A DNA stretch of 64,000 bases from Bacteroidota bacterium (GCA_018266055.1 JAFDYT010000002.1:410373-474372), one strand, 5' to 3'. Positions 33,780 through 43,551 are shown, numbered from the stretch's first letter. The notes: generated by a model from the letters alone, not told the origin. A program made the numbers and translations.

Positions 33780-35885
33780 CTATTTTGCTAACGCAGCACC
33801 TTTTACTTCTTCAATAACTTTATCCGCCAGGTTCTTAGGCACTGGTGAATAATGCGAGAATGTAAGCGATGCAGACGCACGACCTGAAGTGATGGTACGT
33901 AAATCTGTTACGTAACCGAACAATTCAGCCAACGGCACATCCGCTTTGATCACCTGAGCACCACCGCGAGTGTCCATTCCTTTCATCAAACCTCTTCTGC
34001 GGTTAAGGTCACCGGTTACAGAACCTGTGTACTCATCCGGAGAGATTACTTCTACAGCCATGATTGGCTCAAGCAACTGAGGCGCACACTTGCGTGCTGC
34101 TTCTTTAAAGCCAATGCGTGCTGCCAATTCAAATGACAATGAATCAGAGTCAACGTCATGGTATGAACCGTGGAACAACCGCACTTTCATAGCGTCGATA
34201 GGATAGCCAGCCAAAGGACCGTTGCCCATCGATTGCTCAAATCCTTTCTGAACGGCAGGAATGAATTCGCGAGGGATAACACCACCCACGATATCGTTCA
34301 CAAACTCAAGACCTTCCTTGCCATCTTCACGAGGAGAGAGTTCAAACACGATGTCGGCAAATTTACCGCGACCACCGGTCTGCTTCTTATACACCTCTTT
34401 ATGTTCAACCGACTTGGTAAGAGCTTCTTTGTACGCCACCTGAGGAGCACCCTGGTTGATCTCCACTTTGAATTCGCGCTTCAAACGGTCGATGATAATT
34501 TCAAGGTGCAATTCACCCATACCGCGGAGGATAGTCTGACCAGTTTCCTGATCGGTATTCACGCGCAAGGTTGGATCTTCTTCCACCAGCTTAGAAATCG
34601 CCATACCCAATTTGTCGGCATCGGCTTGTTTCTTAGGCTCAATAGCATAACCGATCACAGGCTCAGGGAACACCATTGACTCAAGGATCACCGGACGTTT
34701 CTCGTCGCAAAGTGTATCTCCAGTCTTAATGTCTTTGAAACCTACTACGGCACCGATATCACCGGCTTGCAATCTTTCGATCTGATTTTGTTTGTTGGCG
34801 TGCATTTGGAACACACGTGAGATACGCTCTTTCTGTCCTGAGCGTGTGTTCTGCACATACGAACCTGAATCCAACACGCCCGAGTACGCGCGAACAAAAC
34901 ACAATCTTCCTACGAAAGGATCAGTTGCAATTTTGAAGGCAAGACCTACAAAAGGTTCTTTTTCGTCAGGGCGAATTTCTACAGGCTCTTCAGTGTCAGG
35001 GTTGGTTCCCACGATTACATCTTTGTCCATAGGCGATGGCAACAATTCCATCACATAGTCCAACATGGTCTGAACGCCTTTATTCTTGAATGAAGAACCG
35101 CACACCATCGGCACAATCTTCATATCGATTACTGCTTTACGCAAAGCGGTGAGGATCTCAGCCTCAGAAATTGAGTTTGGATCTTCAAAGAATTTTTCGA
35201 TCAAAGTCTCATCGTATTCAGCGACAGCTTCCAAAAGCTTCTCGCGATACTCATGAGCTTCTTCTTTCATTTCTTCCGGAATCGGAACTTCCTGGAAAGT
35301 CATTCCTTTGTCCGCTTCGTTCCAGATAATTCCGCGGTTATTGATCAAGTCAACAACGCCCTTAAATTGATCTTCTGCGCCGATAGGCAACTGAAGAGCA
35401 ACAGCTTTGCTTCCTAATTTCTCTTTTACCTGCTTGCAAACTCCGAGGAAGTCGGCACCAGAGCGGTCCATTTTATTTACGAAACCGATACGGGCTACTT
35501 TGTAATTATCGGCAAGGCGCCAGTTGGTTTCTGATTGTGGTTCAACACCATCTACGGCACTGAACAAGAACACCAAGCCATCCAATACGCGCAGTGAACG
35601 GTTTACCTCAACGGTAAAGTCAACGTGACCAGGCGTATCGATGATGTTTACGTGATAGTCGTTCTTTCTGTATTTCCAATATACTGTAGTGGCAGCGGAA
35701 GTGATTGTGATACCACGCTCCTGCTCTTGCGCCATCCAGTCCATGGTAGCGGCACCATCGTGCACCTCACCAATCTTGTGGTTTACACCGGCATAATAAA
35801 GAATGCGCTCAGTGGTAGTTGTTTTTCCTGCGTCAATGTGAGCAGCAATACCAATGTTTCTGGTGAATTTTAAGTCCCTTGCCAT
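33780..35885 (-). CDS. fusA: Elongation factor G
   Basis: GTPase driving translocation of tRNA and mRNA, and with RRF ribosome recycling. A 701-residue protein with the G1 loop [15 protein letters not shown], switch [14 protein letters not shown], and NKMDRSGAD. Domains II-V follow with the [12 protein letters not shown] and [13 protein letters not shown] motifs. Standard full length. It lies between rpsG (6-base gap) and rpsJ (52-base gap). Confidence 0.98.
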   Translation of the reverse strand: MARDLKFTRNIGIAAHIDAGKTTTTERILYYAGVNHKIGEVHDGAATMDWMAQEQERGITITSAATTVYWKYRKNDYHVNIIDTPGHVDFTVEVNRSLRVLDGLVFLFSAVDGVEPQSETNWRLADNYKVARIGFVNKMDRSGADFLGVCKQVKEKLGSKAVALQLPIGAEDQFKGVVDLINNRGIIWNEADKGMTFQEVPIPEEMKEEAHEYREKLLEAVAEYDETLIEKFFEDPNSISEAEILTALRKAVIDMKIVPMVCGSSFKNKGVQTMLDYVMELLPSPMDKDVIVGTNPDTEEPVEIRPDEKEPFVGLAFKIATDPFVGRLCFVRAYSGVLDSGSYVQNTRSGQKERISRVFQMHANKQNQIERLQAGDIGAVVGFKDIKTGDTLCDEKRPVILESMVFPEPVIGYAIEPKKQADADKLGMAISKLVEEDPTLRVNTDQETGQTILRGMGELHLEIIIDRLKREFKVEINQGAPQVAYKEALTKSVEHKEVYKKQTGGRGKFADIVFELSPREDGKEGLEFVNDIVGGVIPREFIPAVQKGFEQSMGNGPLAGYPIDAMKVRLFHGSYHDVDSDSLSFELAARIGFKEAARKCAPQLLEPIMAVEVISPDEYTGSVTGDLNRRRGLMKGMDTRGGAQVIKADVPLAELFGYVTDLRTITSGRASASLTFSHYSPVPKNLADKVIEEVKGAALAK

Positions 35886-35891
35886 GTACTA

Positions 35892-36362
35892 TTAAAATCT
35901 GAAATGTGAAAAAGCTTTGTTGGCCTCGGCCATGCGATGCGTATCGTCTTTCTTTTTAATAGCTGCACCTTCGCCTTTTGAAGCGGCTAGGATTTCGGCA
36001 GCCAATTTATCCATCATGGTTTTTTCACCACGTGCGCGGGCATAGTCAATCAACCATTTGATGCTGAGGTTGATTTTACGCTCGGGGCGGATTTCCACCG
36101 GTACCTGAAAAGTTGCACCACCTACTCTGCGGCTCTTCACCTCAACAGCAGGCATCACGTTGTTCATGGCGCGCTTCCACACTTCAAGACCAGGTTCGCC
36201 ACCCGCCTTTTTTTCTACTTGCGTGATCGCATCATAGAAAATGGTGTACGCAGTGCTTTTCTTGCCTTGCTCCATCATGTAGTTCACAAACTTTGTCACC
36301 AAAGTGTCGTTGAACTTCGGGTCGGGCAAAAGATATCTTTTCTTAGGTTTTGCTTTTCTCAT
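35892..36362 (-). CDS. rpsG: 30S ribosomal protein uS7
   Basis: A 156-residue primary 16S rRNA-binding protein of the 30S head. [30 protein letters not shown] is the standard start, with [18 protein letters not shown] in the middle and the C-terminal AFSHFRF. It lies 12 bases downstream of rpsL. Confidence 0.98.
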   Translation of the reverse strand: MRKAKPKKRYLLPDPKFNDTLVTKFVNYMMEQGKKSTAYTIFYDAITQVEKKAGGEPGLEVWKRAMNNVMPAVEVKSRRVGGATFQVPVEIRPERKINLSIKWLIDYARARGEKTMMDKLAAEILAASKGEGAAIKKKDDTHRMAEANKAFSHFRF

Positions 36363-36374
36363 GGTTCAGTGCTT

Positions 36375-36800
36375 TTATTTTTTTCCTTTGGCAGCGGGTG
36401 CACCTTTGGCAGCGGCAGCAGCAGCTCCGGCCTTAGGACGTTTCGCTCCATACTTGGATCTCGATTGAAGTCTTCCATTTACACCGGCGGTATCAAGGGC
36501 ACCACGGATGATGTGATAACGAACCCCTGGTAAATCCTTCACACGGCCTCCACGGATCAACACAATAGAGTGTTCCTGCAGGTTATGGCCTTCTCCAGGA
36601 ATGTAGGCGTTAACCTCTCTTCCGTTGGTCAGGCGAACCCGGGCCACTTTCCGCATAGCAGAATTAGGTTTTTTGGGGGTTGTAGTGTACACACGAGTGC
36701 ATACGCCCCTGCGTTGAGGGGATGAATCAAGGGCAGGAGACTTAGACTTAAACGTTAGTTTAGTTCTTCCTTTCCTCACAAGTTGCTGAATGGTAGGCAT
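36375..36800 (-). CDS. rpsL: 30S ribosomal protein uS12
   Basis: A 141-residue decoding-centre protein. [24 protein letters not shown] begins it, and the [18 protein letters not shown] segment keeps the wild-type lysines that set streptomycin sensitivity. The [10 protein letters not shown] loop is present. The last ~20 residues form an Ala/Gly/Lys-rich low-complexity tail ([19 protein letters not shown]) beyond the E. coli protein length. First gene of the operon, with a consensus promoter upstream. Confidence 0.97.
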   Translation of the reverse strand: MPTIQQLVRKGRTKLTFKSKSPALDSSPQRRGVCTRVYTTTPKKPNSAMRKVARVRLTNGREVNAYIPGEGHNLQEHSIVLIRGGRVKDLPGVRYHIIRGALDTAGVNGRLQSRSKYGAKRPKAGAAAAAAKGAPAAKGKK

Positions 36801-36838
36801 TTATTTATATTTTTTATACCCTTCAAAAATAAGGACTG

Positions 36839-36868
36839 CAAAGGTATTCAAATAAAGGAAGGATGCAA
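36839..36868 (-). promoter_or_regulatory. Consensus Bacteroidota promoter of the str operon
   Basis: On the minus strand TTG (36868-36866), exactly 19 bases, then TACCTTTG (36846-36839): a full match to TTG-N19-TAnnTTTG. The expected start near 36832 gives a leader of about 30 nt before rpsL. Confidence 0.87.
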
Positions 36869-37020
36869 TAAGGAACCCCAGTGATTTTTTATCATTCTTT
36901 TATTTTCCTCTCCATTCAACGGGAGAAAAGGAAGAATTCCGGTTCCTCTATTAAGTCGGCGATTCTACCTCCTTTCCTTGAAAATTTTACTCAACTTGCA
37001 GTACAAAACCACTTTTACAA

Positions 37021-37467
37021 ATGAAAAACCCTGTTCTACTCCTTATTATAGGTATTCTCACTCTGGCATCTTGCGGAAAATCTGGTCATCAGGCCCATGA
37101 GGAATCGGCCAATGCTGGCTCAGATCCTAACCAGGCACTTTATGAAGAAGTAATGGCCGTGCACGACGAAGTAATGCCCAAAAGCGGCCAGATTTACCAA
37201 TTAAAAAAGGATTTGCAGGACAAAATCACCAAATCAGCCAGCCTTTCTGATGATCGGAAGAAGGAAATCGAGCAAACTATAGCCGAACTTGACTCTGCCG
37301 ACCACGCGATGATGGATTGGATGCACAAATTTCAACCCACCGCCGATTCCACCAACCAGGAAGCAGCCCGGGAATATCTGGAAAATGAAATGGAAAGGAT
37401 AAAAAAGGTGAAAGACCTGATTGAAATGTCGTTGCAGAAAGCCAAAGAGGAGCTGGAAAAGAAATAA
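37021..37467 (+). CDS. Putative lipoprotein with helical body
   Basis: A 148-residue protein of unknown function. The N-terminus is a lipoprotein signal with a lipobox LASC (Cys19), so it is probably tethered to the envelope. The rest is predicted helix with paired charges (EEVMAVHDEVMPKSGQIYQLKKDLQDKI, then ENEMERIKKVKDLIEMSLQKAKEELEKK). No catalytic motif is seen. It lies 10 bases before nnr, so they are likely co-transcribed. Confidence 0.85.
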   Translation: MKNPVLLLIIGILTLASCGKSGHQAHEESANAGSDPNQALYEEVMAVHDEVMPKSGQIYQLKKDLQDKITKSASLSDDRKKEIEQTIAELDSADHAMMDWMHKFQPTADSTNQEAAREYLENEMERIKKVKDLIEMSLQKAKEELEKK

Positions 37468-37477
37468 TCCATTTTCT

Positions 37478-38974
37478 ATGATCAAGATTCTTTCCTCCGC
37501 GCAAATCCGCGAACTTGATCAATTCACCATTGACCATGAGCCGATAGCCGCCATCGACCTGATGGAACGTGCCTGCCAGGCATTTACGGATTGGTTTGTT
37601 GCCCGCTTCGGAAAAGAAAAGAGAATTGGCATTGTTTGTGGTACCGGCAATAATGGCGGCGACGGCTTGGGCATAGCGCGGAAATTGACAGAACTTGGTT
37701 ATCACGTCAACGTATGGGAAGTAAAAGGAAATACCGAATCGGATGGCTACAAGGTTAACCTGCTACGCCTCGCACCTTATATTAAGGTCTCGGAAATAAA
37801 GGTACTCTCGCCTGCATTATTCAAAGACTGTGATATTTTGCTCGACGCCATTTTGGGTTCCGGTCTTTCTCGGCCCGCGACAGGGCTGATTGCCGATGTG
37901 ATTTCAGCCATAAATAATTCCCTCGCCATTCGCATTGCGGTGGATATTGCCTCAGGCTTGCCGGCCGATGGCTCCATGTCCGGGCCGGTTGTTCGGGCTC
38001 ACCATACGGTTTCGTTTCAGTTGCCCAAACTCGCGTTTCTTTTACCTGAAAATCAGGATGCGGTTGGAGAGTGGCATCTGGTTGATATCGGTTTGAATAC
38101 CGAGTACCTGGAGTCAGTTCCATGCCAGCATTTCTTTGTAACACCAAAAAGCATCAAAGAAATAGTTAGGCCGCGCGGAAGGTTTTCACACAAAGGAAAT
38201 TTCGGTCATGCCCTGCTGATTGCCGGATCATTTGGAAAAATGGGAGCCTGCATTTTGGCCGCCAGAGGCGCGCTACGATCCGGGGTTGGCTTACTCACGG
38301 TGCATATTCCGTCCTGCGGTTATTCTATCCTTCAAACTTCGGTTCCCGAGGCAATGGCATCCGTCGATCCTTCGGAAACAAATTTTAGTGCCGTACCCAA
38401 CGAGCTGAACTACGCCGCCATCGGAATCGGTCCAGGGCTGGGCATGGATACAGAAACCATAAATTCATTTGCCAAAACCACAAAGCACTTTAAAAAACCA
38501 ATGGTCATCGATGCGGATGGCCTGAACATATTGGCTTCTAATCCGGAACTACTCTCGCTCGTTCCAAAAGAGAGCATCCTTACGCCTCATCCCAAAGAAT
38601 TTGAACGACTGGTTGGCAAATGGTCTGATGACATTGACCGGCTGACACGGTTAAAGGAATTTTCTTCACGGCATGGATTAATCATCGTATTGAAAGGTGC
38701 CTATTCGGCTGTGGCAACTCCGGAGGGCGATGTCTATTTCAATTGTTCAGGAAACCCTGGAATGGCTACCGGCGGAAGTGGCGATGTACTTACAGGTATT
38801 CTTACGGGCTTATTGGCACAGGGGTATTCACCAAAAGAAACGGCGCTGTTGGGTGTTTACCTCCACGGATCGGCAGGCGATCATTTTGCTCAGGAGCGTT
38901 GCCTGGAGTCGCTCACAGCCAGCGACTTAGTCGAATGTTTACCGGAAGCTTTTAAAAAATTAAAACGTGCTTAA
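37478..38974 (+). CDS. nnr: Bifunctional NAD(P)H-hydrate epimerase / ADP-dependent NAD(P)H-hydrate dehydratase
   Basis: Repairs hydrated, inactive NADH and NADPH. The start is ATG 37478 (MIKILSSAQIRELDQFTI); a longer reading begins inside the lipoprotein gene and lacks family similarity. The 498-residue protein is a fusion: YjeF epimerase domain (about 1-215, with GTGNNGGDGLGIARKL) and ribokinase-like dehydratase domain (about 225-495, with the catalytic NPGMATGGSGDVLTG). Fusion is the common bacterial form. Confidence 0.95.
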   Translation: MIKILSSAQIRELDQFTIDHEPIAAIDLMERACQAFTDWFVARFGKEKRIGIVCGTGNNGGDGLGIARKLTELGYHVNVWEVKGNTESDGYKVNLLRLAPYIKVSEIKVLSPALFKDCDILLDAILGSGLSRPATGLIADVISAINNSLAIRIAVDIASGLPADGSMSGPVVRAHHTVSFQLPKLAFLLPENQDAVGEWHLVDIGLNTEYLESVPCQHFFVTPKSIKEIVRPRGRFSHKGNFGHALLIAGSFGKMGACILAARGALRSGVGLLTVHIPSCGYSILQTSVPEAMASVDPSETNFSAVPNELNYAAIGIGPGLGMDTETINSFAKTTKHFKKPMVIDADGLNILASNPELLSLVPKESILTPHPKEFERLVGKWSDDIDRLTRLKEFSSRHGLIIVLKGAYSAVATPEGDVYFNCSGNPGMATGGSGDVLTGILTGLLAQGYSPKETALLGVYLHGSAGDHFAQERCLESLTASDLVECLPEAFKKLKRA

Positions 38975-39076
38975 CGTCGAATTTTTTATTAAATTGTAAG
39001 ATTGTTTAAACTTTTGGCTTACGTTTTGCATCTAATCGGTAATTCAGACGTATTAATTAGAATCAAAAGAACGTAA

Positions 39077-39421
39077 ATGAGAGCAATTTTACTTTTTATG
39101 GCAACGCTACTGGCAGGTCAGTTCTGCTATGGCCAAAGCCATGACGATGCTTCTCGCCCCGGCGACCCTGTAAAATTTGTTCAGGTTTATCCCAATCCAG
39201 CCGTTGATTATCTAAGCATAAAATTCGAATCGGCCGTAGCTAAAACTTCTAAGCTTGAAATTCATTCGATAATCGGAAGCGCCATTGAAGTAGAACAGGA
39301 AGTAATCGACGAATTTGAAATTCGTGTGAAAGTTAAAGACCTACCGGTTGGCTATTATGTAATTGCTGTTCACGATCCGATGAACAACACCCGCGGGATC
39401 TATAAATTCCTGAAAAGGTAA
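39077..39421 (+). CDS. Minimal secreted protein made of a signal peptide and a T9SS type A sorting domain
   Basis: A 114-residue protein. A signal peptide (about residues 1-20, ending CYGQ) is followed by about 12 linker residues and then the sorting domain: VQVYPNPAVDYLSIKFE, LEIHSIIGSAI, VKVKDLPVGYYVIAVHD, GIYKFLKR. This is the Por-secretion-tail type A pattern. No functional domain precedes it, which is unusual, since the tail normally rides on a large cargo. Possibilities are a tiny surface protein, a decoy or T9SS accessory, or a degraded cargo; no upstream remnant was found in the 100 bases before it. Confidence 0.82.
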   Translation: MRAILLFMATLLAGQFCYGQSHDDASRPGDPVKFVQVYPNPAVDYLSIKFESAVAKTSKLEIHSIIGSAIEVEQEVIDEFEIRVKVKDLPVGYYVIAVHDPMNNTRGIYKFLKR

Positions 39422-39422
39422 A

Positions 39423-40538
39423 TCATTTCTTTGCTTCTATTCGAAGCTGCTCTTCTATCAACTTAATTAAGTAGTCAAATTTTTCGTGGGCATTGTTGCA
39501 CAGCACAATGACTGTTTTCTGTTTATCCACATACCGGATGATTTCGGTTTTGTAACCTGGATTATCACCGGTGTGGTAAACTACTTTGCCAAGTACAGAG
39601 TCGGCTTTGAGTACCCAGCCAAAACCGTAGTTGCTAACGTCGCCGCTATTCAACCGCGCTGGTGTGAAGAGTTCGGCTTTCGCCGAATTTGCAATCAACT
39701 TTTCAGAATAAAGAGCCGCATCCCACTTTAACAGGTCGGATGTGGTAGAACTTATGCGCCCCGGGCCTTTTCGGGCGCCAAGCCAAATGGTATAATTGGA
39801 AGACGGAAAAGAATCAGCCCGGACAAAGCGTTTCTTTTCAGGAACAAAAATGTATCCGAGGGCAAAGTTGCGAAGCGAATCTTTCTGCGCCTTAGATCGC
39901 AGATCGGTGCTGGTCATTCCAAGAGGATCGAAAATCTTCTCATGCATGAAGATGACAAAATCTTTTCCTGAAGCTTTCTCGACAATGCTACCCAGCAACA
40001 CATACCCGGTATTGCTGTACTCGTATTTTTCTCCTGGTTTAAAATTGATGACGGGATGATACTTTTTAAGATAACTAAGAATGTCAGCATTGCCCGCCAC
40101 TTTGCTTTTATCCCATTTTTCGTCCATTAGTTTCTGGTAATCCGGCAGGCCGGAGGTGTGCGTAAGCAAATGGCGAATGGTAATATTCTTATAGGGAAGA
40201 TCAGGAAGATATTTCTCCACGGCGTCATCGTAATTCAGTTTTCCTTCTTCTTTAAGGAGTACAATGAGCATGGCTGTAAATTGTTTCGATACAGAGGCCA
40301 ACTCGAAAATTGTAGTGGTGTCATTTTTCTGATTCGCCTCCTGATTGGCAAATCCAAAAGCCTTATGATAAACAGGTCTTCCTTTTTCAGATACCAAAAT
40401 TACCCCGTTAAAGTCGGGTACCAACGCAACAACGGAATCCAGTCTGGTAAGGGCAGAGTCGCGTTTGATAGTTGCCTCTTTTCTGGCGCAGCCACTTACA
40501 AAAACGGAAACGATCATACATTTTATAAGCGCTTTCAT
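39423..40538 (-). CDS. Serine hydrolase lipoprotein, class C beta-lactamase family
   Basis: A 371-residue member of the beta-lactamase/penicillin-binding family with a lipoprotein signal (lipobox VSGC, Cys17). The three catalytic motifs are complete: Ser82-x-x-Lys85 (ASVSKQF), YSN (about 171, KYEYSNTGY) and HTG (about 330, YHTGDNPGY). Probably an esterase or peptidase acting on cell-wall or D-amino-acid substrates rather than a true antibiotic lactamase; the substrate is not predictable. It abuts the small T9SS gene (1-base gap) in convergent orientation. Confidence 0.9.
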   Translation of the reverse strand: MKALIKCMIVSVFVSGCARKEATIKRDSALTRLDSVVALVPDFNGVILVSEKGRPVYHKAFGFANQEANQKNDTTTIFELASVSKQFTAMLIVLLKEEGKLNYDDAVEKYLPDLPYKNITIRHLLTHTSGLPDYQKLMDEKWDKSKVAGNADILSYLKKYHPVINFKPGEKYEYSNTGYVLLGSIVEKASGKDFVIFMHEKIFDPLGMTSTDLRSKAQKDSLRNFALGYIFVPEKKRFVRADSFPSSNYTIWLGARKGPGRISSTTSDLLKWDAALYSEKLIANSAKAELFTPARLNSGDVSNYGFGWVLKADSVLGKVVYHTGDNPGYKTEIIRYVDKQKTVIVLCNNAHEKFDYLIKLIEEQLRIEAKK

Positions 40539-40583
40539 TTACTTTTGGTTTACAATTATTAAGTAACCTAAATTCTCCTCCAA

Positions 40584-41216
40584 TTGCAAGACGCTTCTGT
40601 GATATTCCACTACTTCGAAGGATTGACGGCGCCACAGCGAAACCAGTTTGACCAACTGAAGCCACTGTATGAAGTGTGGAATGAAAAGATCAACGTGATT
40701 TCCAGAAAAGACATTGACAATATTTACGTGAACCACGTGTTGCACTCGCTGGGCATTGCCAAAGTAATGCCTTTCAAAAAAGGAGCTCAGGTTATGGATG
40801 TGGGCACAGGCGGAGGCTTTCCCGGAATACCGCTAGCAATTCTTTTTCCTGAAACTGAATTTTTTCTTGTGGATTCCATCGGAAAGAAAATTACGGTAGT
40901 AAAAGAAGTGGCATCTGCCCTTGGGTTAAAAAATGTGCGGGCCGAGCAAATCAGGGCTGAGCAAGTAAAACAGAAATTTGATTTTGTAGTGAGCCGAGCC
41001 GTTACCCGAATGAAAGAGTTTTACGGATGGGTGAACAAGAGTATCAAGCCTGCATCAACGCACGATCTTGACAATGGTATTCTCTATCTTAAAGGAGGCG
41101 ACCTTGAGGAAGAGCTTGGCGAATTGAGAAAGCCTTACAGTCTTTACGATCTGCAGGATTACTTCAAAGAAGAGTTCTTCGAAACTAAAAAGGTAGTGTA
41201 TGTACCTATTCATTAA
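40584..41216 (+). CDS. rsmG: 16S rRNA (guanine-527-N7)-methyltransferase
   Basis: Adds N7-methyl to G527 of 16S rRNA using SAM; loss in other bacteria gives low-level streptomycin resistance. 210 residues with the family N-terminus (FHYFEGLTAPQRNQFDQLKPLYEVWNEKINVIS), the HVLHSL motif, the SAM loop VMDVGTGGGFPGIPLAI and VSRAVTRM. The start is TTG 40584 (MQDASVIFHYF), because a stop lies in frame about 15 bases upstream and no ATG or GTG is available before the core. It is divergent from the lipoprotein hydrolase. Confidence 0.94.
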   Translation: MQDASVIFHYFEGLTAPQRNQFDQLKPLYEVWNEKINVISRKDIDNIYVNHVLHSLGIAKVMPFKKGAQVMDVGTGGGFPGIPLAILFPETEFFLVDSIGKKITVVKEVASALGLKNVRAEQIRAEQVKQKFDFVVSRAVTRMKEFYGWVNKSIKPASTHDLDNGILYLKGGDLEEELGELRKPYSLYDLQDYFKEEFFETKKVVYVPIH

Positions 41217-41228
41217 CCAAAGAGCATT

Positions 41229-41414
41229 ATGGAAATCGGCAGCTTACTGAAATTTTCGATTGGACTCATTGGTCTGTCCGTTGCACTTTTGATTTTGGTC
41301 TTGGGTTTTGTAAAAAAAGATAACGCCAAAATAAAAAGAGCGGCGGTAGTTTTTATTGGAACGTGGGTAGTCCTGCTAATGATTGGGCTGCTGGAGTTCT
41401 TTCTGGCCGTTTAG
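41229..41414 (+). CDS. Small two-helix membrane protein of unknown function
   Basis: A 61-residue protein with two hydrophobic helices (about residues 8-28 and 40-58) separated by a short basic loop (KKDNAKIKRA). It follows rsmG by 12 bases and ends 4 bases into the convergent crcB. No family recognised; the pattern is common to small inner-membrane proteins. Confidence 0.65.
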   Translation: MEIGSLLKFSIGLIGLSVALLILVLGFVKKDNAKIKRAAVVFIGTWVVLLMIGLLEFFLAV

Positions 41415-41794
41415 CTATGCTCTCCTAAATAAATTCCTGCAAAGGTAGCGGCGAGGCAAAACATCAAACTTAAAATAATATACAGAGCGGTAGTAAAATG
41501 GAATCCTCCTTGCAACAGCACAAGGGTTTCAGAACTAAATGTGGAGAACGTGCTAAACCCTCCGCAGAAGCCAACTGTCCAGAATAGGCGAGCCGCAGGT
41601 GAAATCAGTTGGCGATGATCTGCAATGCCGACTACAAAGCCGAGCACAAGGCAAGCAAAAATATTCACCGCTAAGGTGCCCAGCGGAAAATTATAGGAAT
41701 GCCAGGCGTTTACCCATCGGCCGAGAAGAAACCGGACGATGCTTCCCAGTCCGCCACCAAAAAAAACCAGTAGTATTTCTCTTGAGGCATTCAT
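41411..41794 (-). CDS. crcB: Fluoride exporter of the Fluc/CrcB family
   Basis: A 127-residue four-helix membrane protein forming a dual-topology fluoride channel. GGGLGSIVRFLLGRW, PLGTLAVNIFACLVLG and the phenylalanine-box GFCGGFSTFSTFSSE are diagnostic. It lies two bases downstream of plsC. I looked for a fluoride riboswitch before plsC-crcB and saw none. Confidence 0.93.
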   Translation of the reverse strand: MNASREILLVFFGGGLGSIVRFLLGRWVNAWHSYNFPLGTLAVNIFACLVLGFVVGIADHRQLISPAARLFWTVGFCGGFSTFSTFSSETLVLLQGGFHFTTALYIILSLMFCLAATFAGIYLGEHS

Positions 41795-41796
41795 GG

Positions 41797-42528
41797 TTAT
41801 GAATTTTTGAGAATAAGCTCCTTCATTACCTCGAAGGTTTTCTGTTTTAACTCAGCGGTATCGGTCAAGCCGACAGTTGAAATTTCAGGAGCCACAACGA
41901 TTTTGATTTTTCCAGGCCTCAAGTTAATAGTGCCTGGAGGCATGAGTGGTCCGGCTCCAATCACCACCATGGGCAGCACAGGCATTTGGGTGTCTACGGC
42001 CAGACGAAAGGCACCGTCTTTGAAAGGCTGGAGAATTTCCTTCGTTCTGTTTTGAGTGCCTTCAGCAAAAAGCAAAATCGAAATTCCTTCGGCGAGAATC
42101 ACTTTCAATTTTTCAAGGCTTTTCTTTCGGCTCTCTCCACTGGAGCGGTCCACAATCACAGTGGCGCCTTGTGCAATCCAGCCAAAAACCGGAATTTTTA
42201 ACAGCTCTTTTTTGGCTAAGGGCCGAAACTCGCCGGGTATGAGCAGGCGAATTCCCGGAAGGTCAAGAAAAGAGGTGTGGTTGCTAACGTAGATATACGA
42301 CTGACCCTTACGGAAATTTTCTCTGCCTATAAACTCGTAGCGGATGAAAGTGAGCAGGCTAAAAATCCATGACCATATCCATAAAAATTTATAGCCAATC
42401 CAGCTCGTTCTGCTGCCAAAAAAAAACGGTAAGGTAAGTCCAGGCAGAAAAATCAACATGAAAATGGTGAACACGAGAAAAACCCAAAAAATATAAAGTG
42501 CGTGTAATGCGCTTCGGATAATTTTCAA
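41797..42528 (-). CDS. plsC: 1-acyl-sn-glycerol-3-phosphate acyltransferase
   Basis: Acylates lysophosphatidic acid in phospholipid synthesis at the inner membrane. The 243-residue protein has one or two N-terminal membrane segments (about 10-58), the catalytic NHTSFLDL (His84-x4-Asp89), and the FAEGTQNRT block (normally FPEGTRSR; Pro and Arg changed). The acceptor preference is unknown. Co-directional with crcB. Confidence 0.9.
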   Translation of the reverse strand: MKIIRSALHALYIFWVFLVFTIFMLIFLPGLTLPFFFGSRTSWIGYKFLWIWSWIFSLLTFIRYEFIGRENFRKGQSYIYVSNHTSFLDLPGIRLLIPGEFRPLAKKELLKIPVFGWIAQGATVIVDRSSGESRKKSLEKLKVILAEGISILLFAEGTQNRTKEILQPFKDGAFRLAVDTQMPVLPMVVIGAGPLMPPGTINLRPGKIKIVVAPEISTVGLTDTAELKQKTFEVMKELILKNS

Positions 42529-42600
42529 AACCTTAAGAATTAAGGGCGCAATATCAGAAAGTTTTTTTCATCTTTAAATTCATCCATCAAAGATAACGTG

Positions 42601-42675
42601 TGGGTATTACAGGATTCGAACCTGTGACCCCTACCCTGTCAAGGTAGTGCTCTAAACCAGCTGAGCTAAATACCC
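42601..42675 (-). tRNA. tRNA-Val (anticodon GAC)
   Basis: On the minus strand the gene starts GGGTATT and ends with the complementary AATACCC plus discriminator A. The D arm is GCTCAGCTGGTTTAGAGC, the anticodon stem CTACC/GGTAG encloses TTGACAG, giving anticodon GAC, and the T loop is GGTTCGAATCC. CCA is not encoded. The structure is complete. Confidence 0.95.
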
Positions 42676-42696
42676 AATTGCAACTTCGCGAAGGAA

Positions 42697-42723
42697 CAAA
42701 AAAAGTCCATTTTTATGGACTTT
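42697..42723 (-). terminator. Rho-independent terminator after the CDGSH operon
   Basis: On the minus strand AAAGTCCAT (42723-42715) pairs with ATGGACTTT (42710-42702) around a four-base A loop, followed by a T-run. It lies between the CDGSH gene stop (42749) and tRNA-Val, so the tRNA needs its own promoter or read-through. Confidence 0.88.
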
Positions 42724-42748
42724 GGAAATGATTGGATGAGATTAAATT

Positions 42749-43174
42749 TTATCCTGTAAATCCGATTTTCTTGTGACTACCATCGCAAAACGGTTTGTTA
42801 CCAGATGCGCCGCATCTGCAAAAAGCCGTGACATTATTCTTTTTACTGATGGTGCCGTCTGAATTTTTAATCTTTACGTTGCCATACACCAGAAGTGGGC
42901 CATTCAAACTTGTCTCCACAATTGTCTCGGCTTCTACGTCCACCACGCCGGTCTTTTCATTGTTCATGTAGTGGCTCAATGCTCCTGAAGGACATTTCTT
43001 TATCTGCTCTACAATTTTATCTGTAGTCGATTTTTCAGGAGTGATCCACGGAAGATGCTGGGGGTGAAAAACCTCTCCAAGACCTTTGAAGCAGATGGCC
43101 GAATGAATACATAAGTCGGGCTTCCACACGATGGTGACCTCGCCGTTGGTGTACTTTTTAGTGACGTCTTTCAT
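42749..43174 (-). CDS. Iron-sulphur protein: Fer4_19-type domain fused to CDGSH domain
   Basis: A 141-residue redox protein. The first half (about 1-75, CIHSAICFKGL and KKCPSGALSHY) matches the divergent 4Fe-4S mono-cluster domain; the last ~30 residues hold the CDGSH signature CRCGASGNKPFCDGSH, which binds a 2Fe-2S cluster through three Cys and one His. It is the third gene of a nitroreductase-osmC-CDGSH operon (overlapping osmC by four bases), suggesting a shared redox or electrophile-stress role. Confidence 0.9.
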   Translation of the reverse strand: MKDVTKKYTNGEVTIVWKPDLCIHSAICFKGLGEVFHPQHLPWITPEKSTTDKIVEQIKKCPSGALSHYMNNEKTGVVDVEAETIVETSLNGPLLVYGNVKIKNSDGTISKKNNVTAFCRCGASGNKPFCDGSHKKIGFTG

Positions 43175-43551
43175 TGAAGGTGGGTTTTTATTTCGATCGG
43201 ATTAGTCAGTGTTTTATGGATAGGGCACGCGTTAGCAATCTGCAGCAAGCGTGCACGCTGTGCATCGTCTACAGCTCCTTCAATAAAAATAGAGCGGGTG
43301 AATACCGTAGTTTTCTGAATCGCCTCCATACCCACTTCCACTTTTATTTTTTCTACCGGCCATTGCTTGCGGTTCGCATACATGCGAAGCGTAATCGCCG
43401 TACAAGTAGCCAGCGAGATCATCAAAAATTCTCCCGGCCCAGGGCCAAGGTTTTTTCCACCTGCTTCAGGACGCTCATCGGCCAGCAAAGTATGTTCGTT
43501 GGAGGTCACCTCCGTGCGATACTCCTCCCGACCTATTGTCGCGGTTACCAT
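43171..43551 (-). CDS. OsmC-family peroxidase-like protein
   Basis: A 126-residue OsmC/YhfA-type thiol hydroperoxidase. The two conserved cysteines are in LATCTAITLRMYA (about 49) and ANACPIHKTL (about 108), consistent with organic hydroperoxide reduction. It lies one base after the nitroreductase stop and overlaps the CDGSH gene by four bases. Confidence 0.9.
   Translation of the reverse strand: MVTATIGREEYRTEVTSNEHTLLADERPEAGGKNLGPGPGEFLMISLATCTAITLRMYANRKQWPVEKIKVEVGMEAIQKTTVFTRSIFIEGAVDDAQRARLLQIANACPIHKTLTNPIEIKTHLQ

Noticed and set aside
42529-42600. Fluoride riboswitch before plsC-crcB
   Set aside because: No recognisable fluoride riboswitch pattern in the short leader, only AT-rich sequence.
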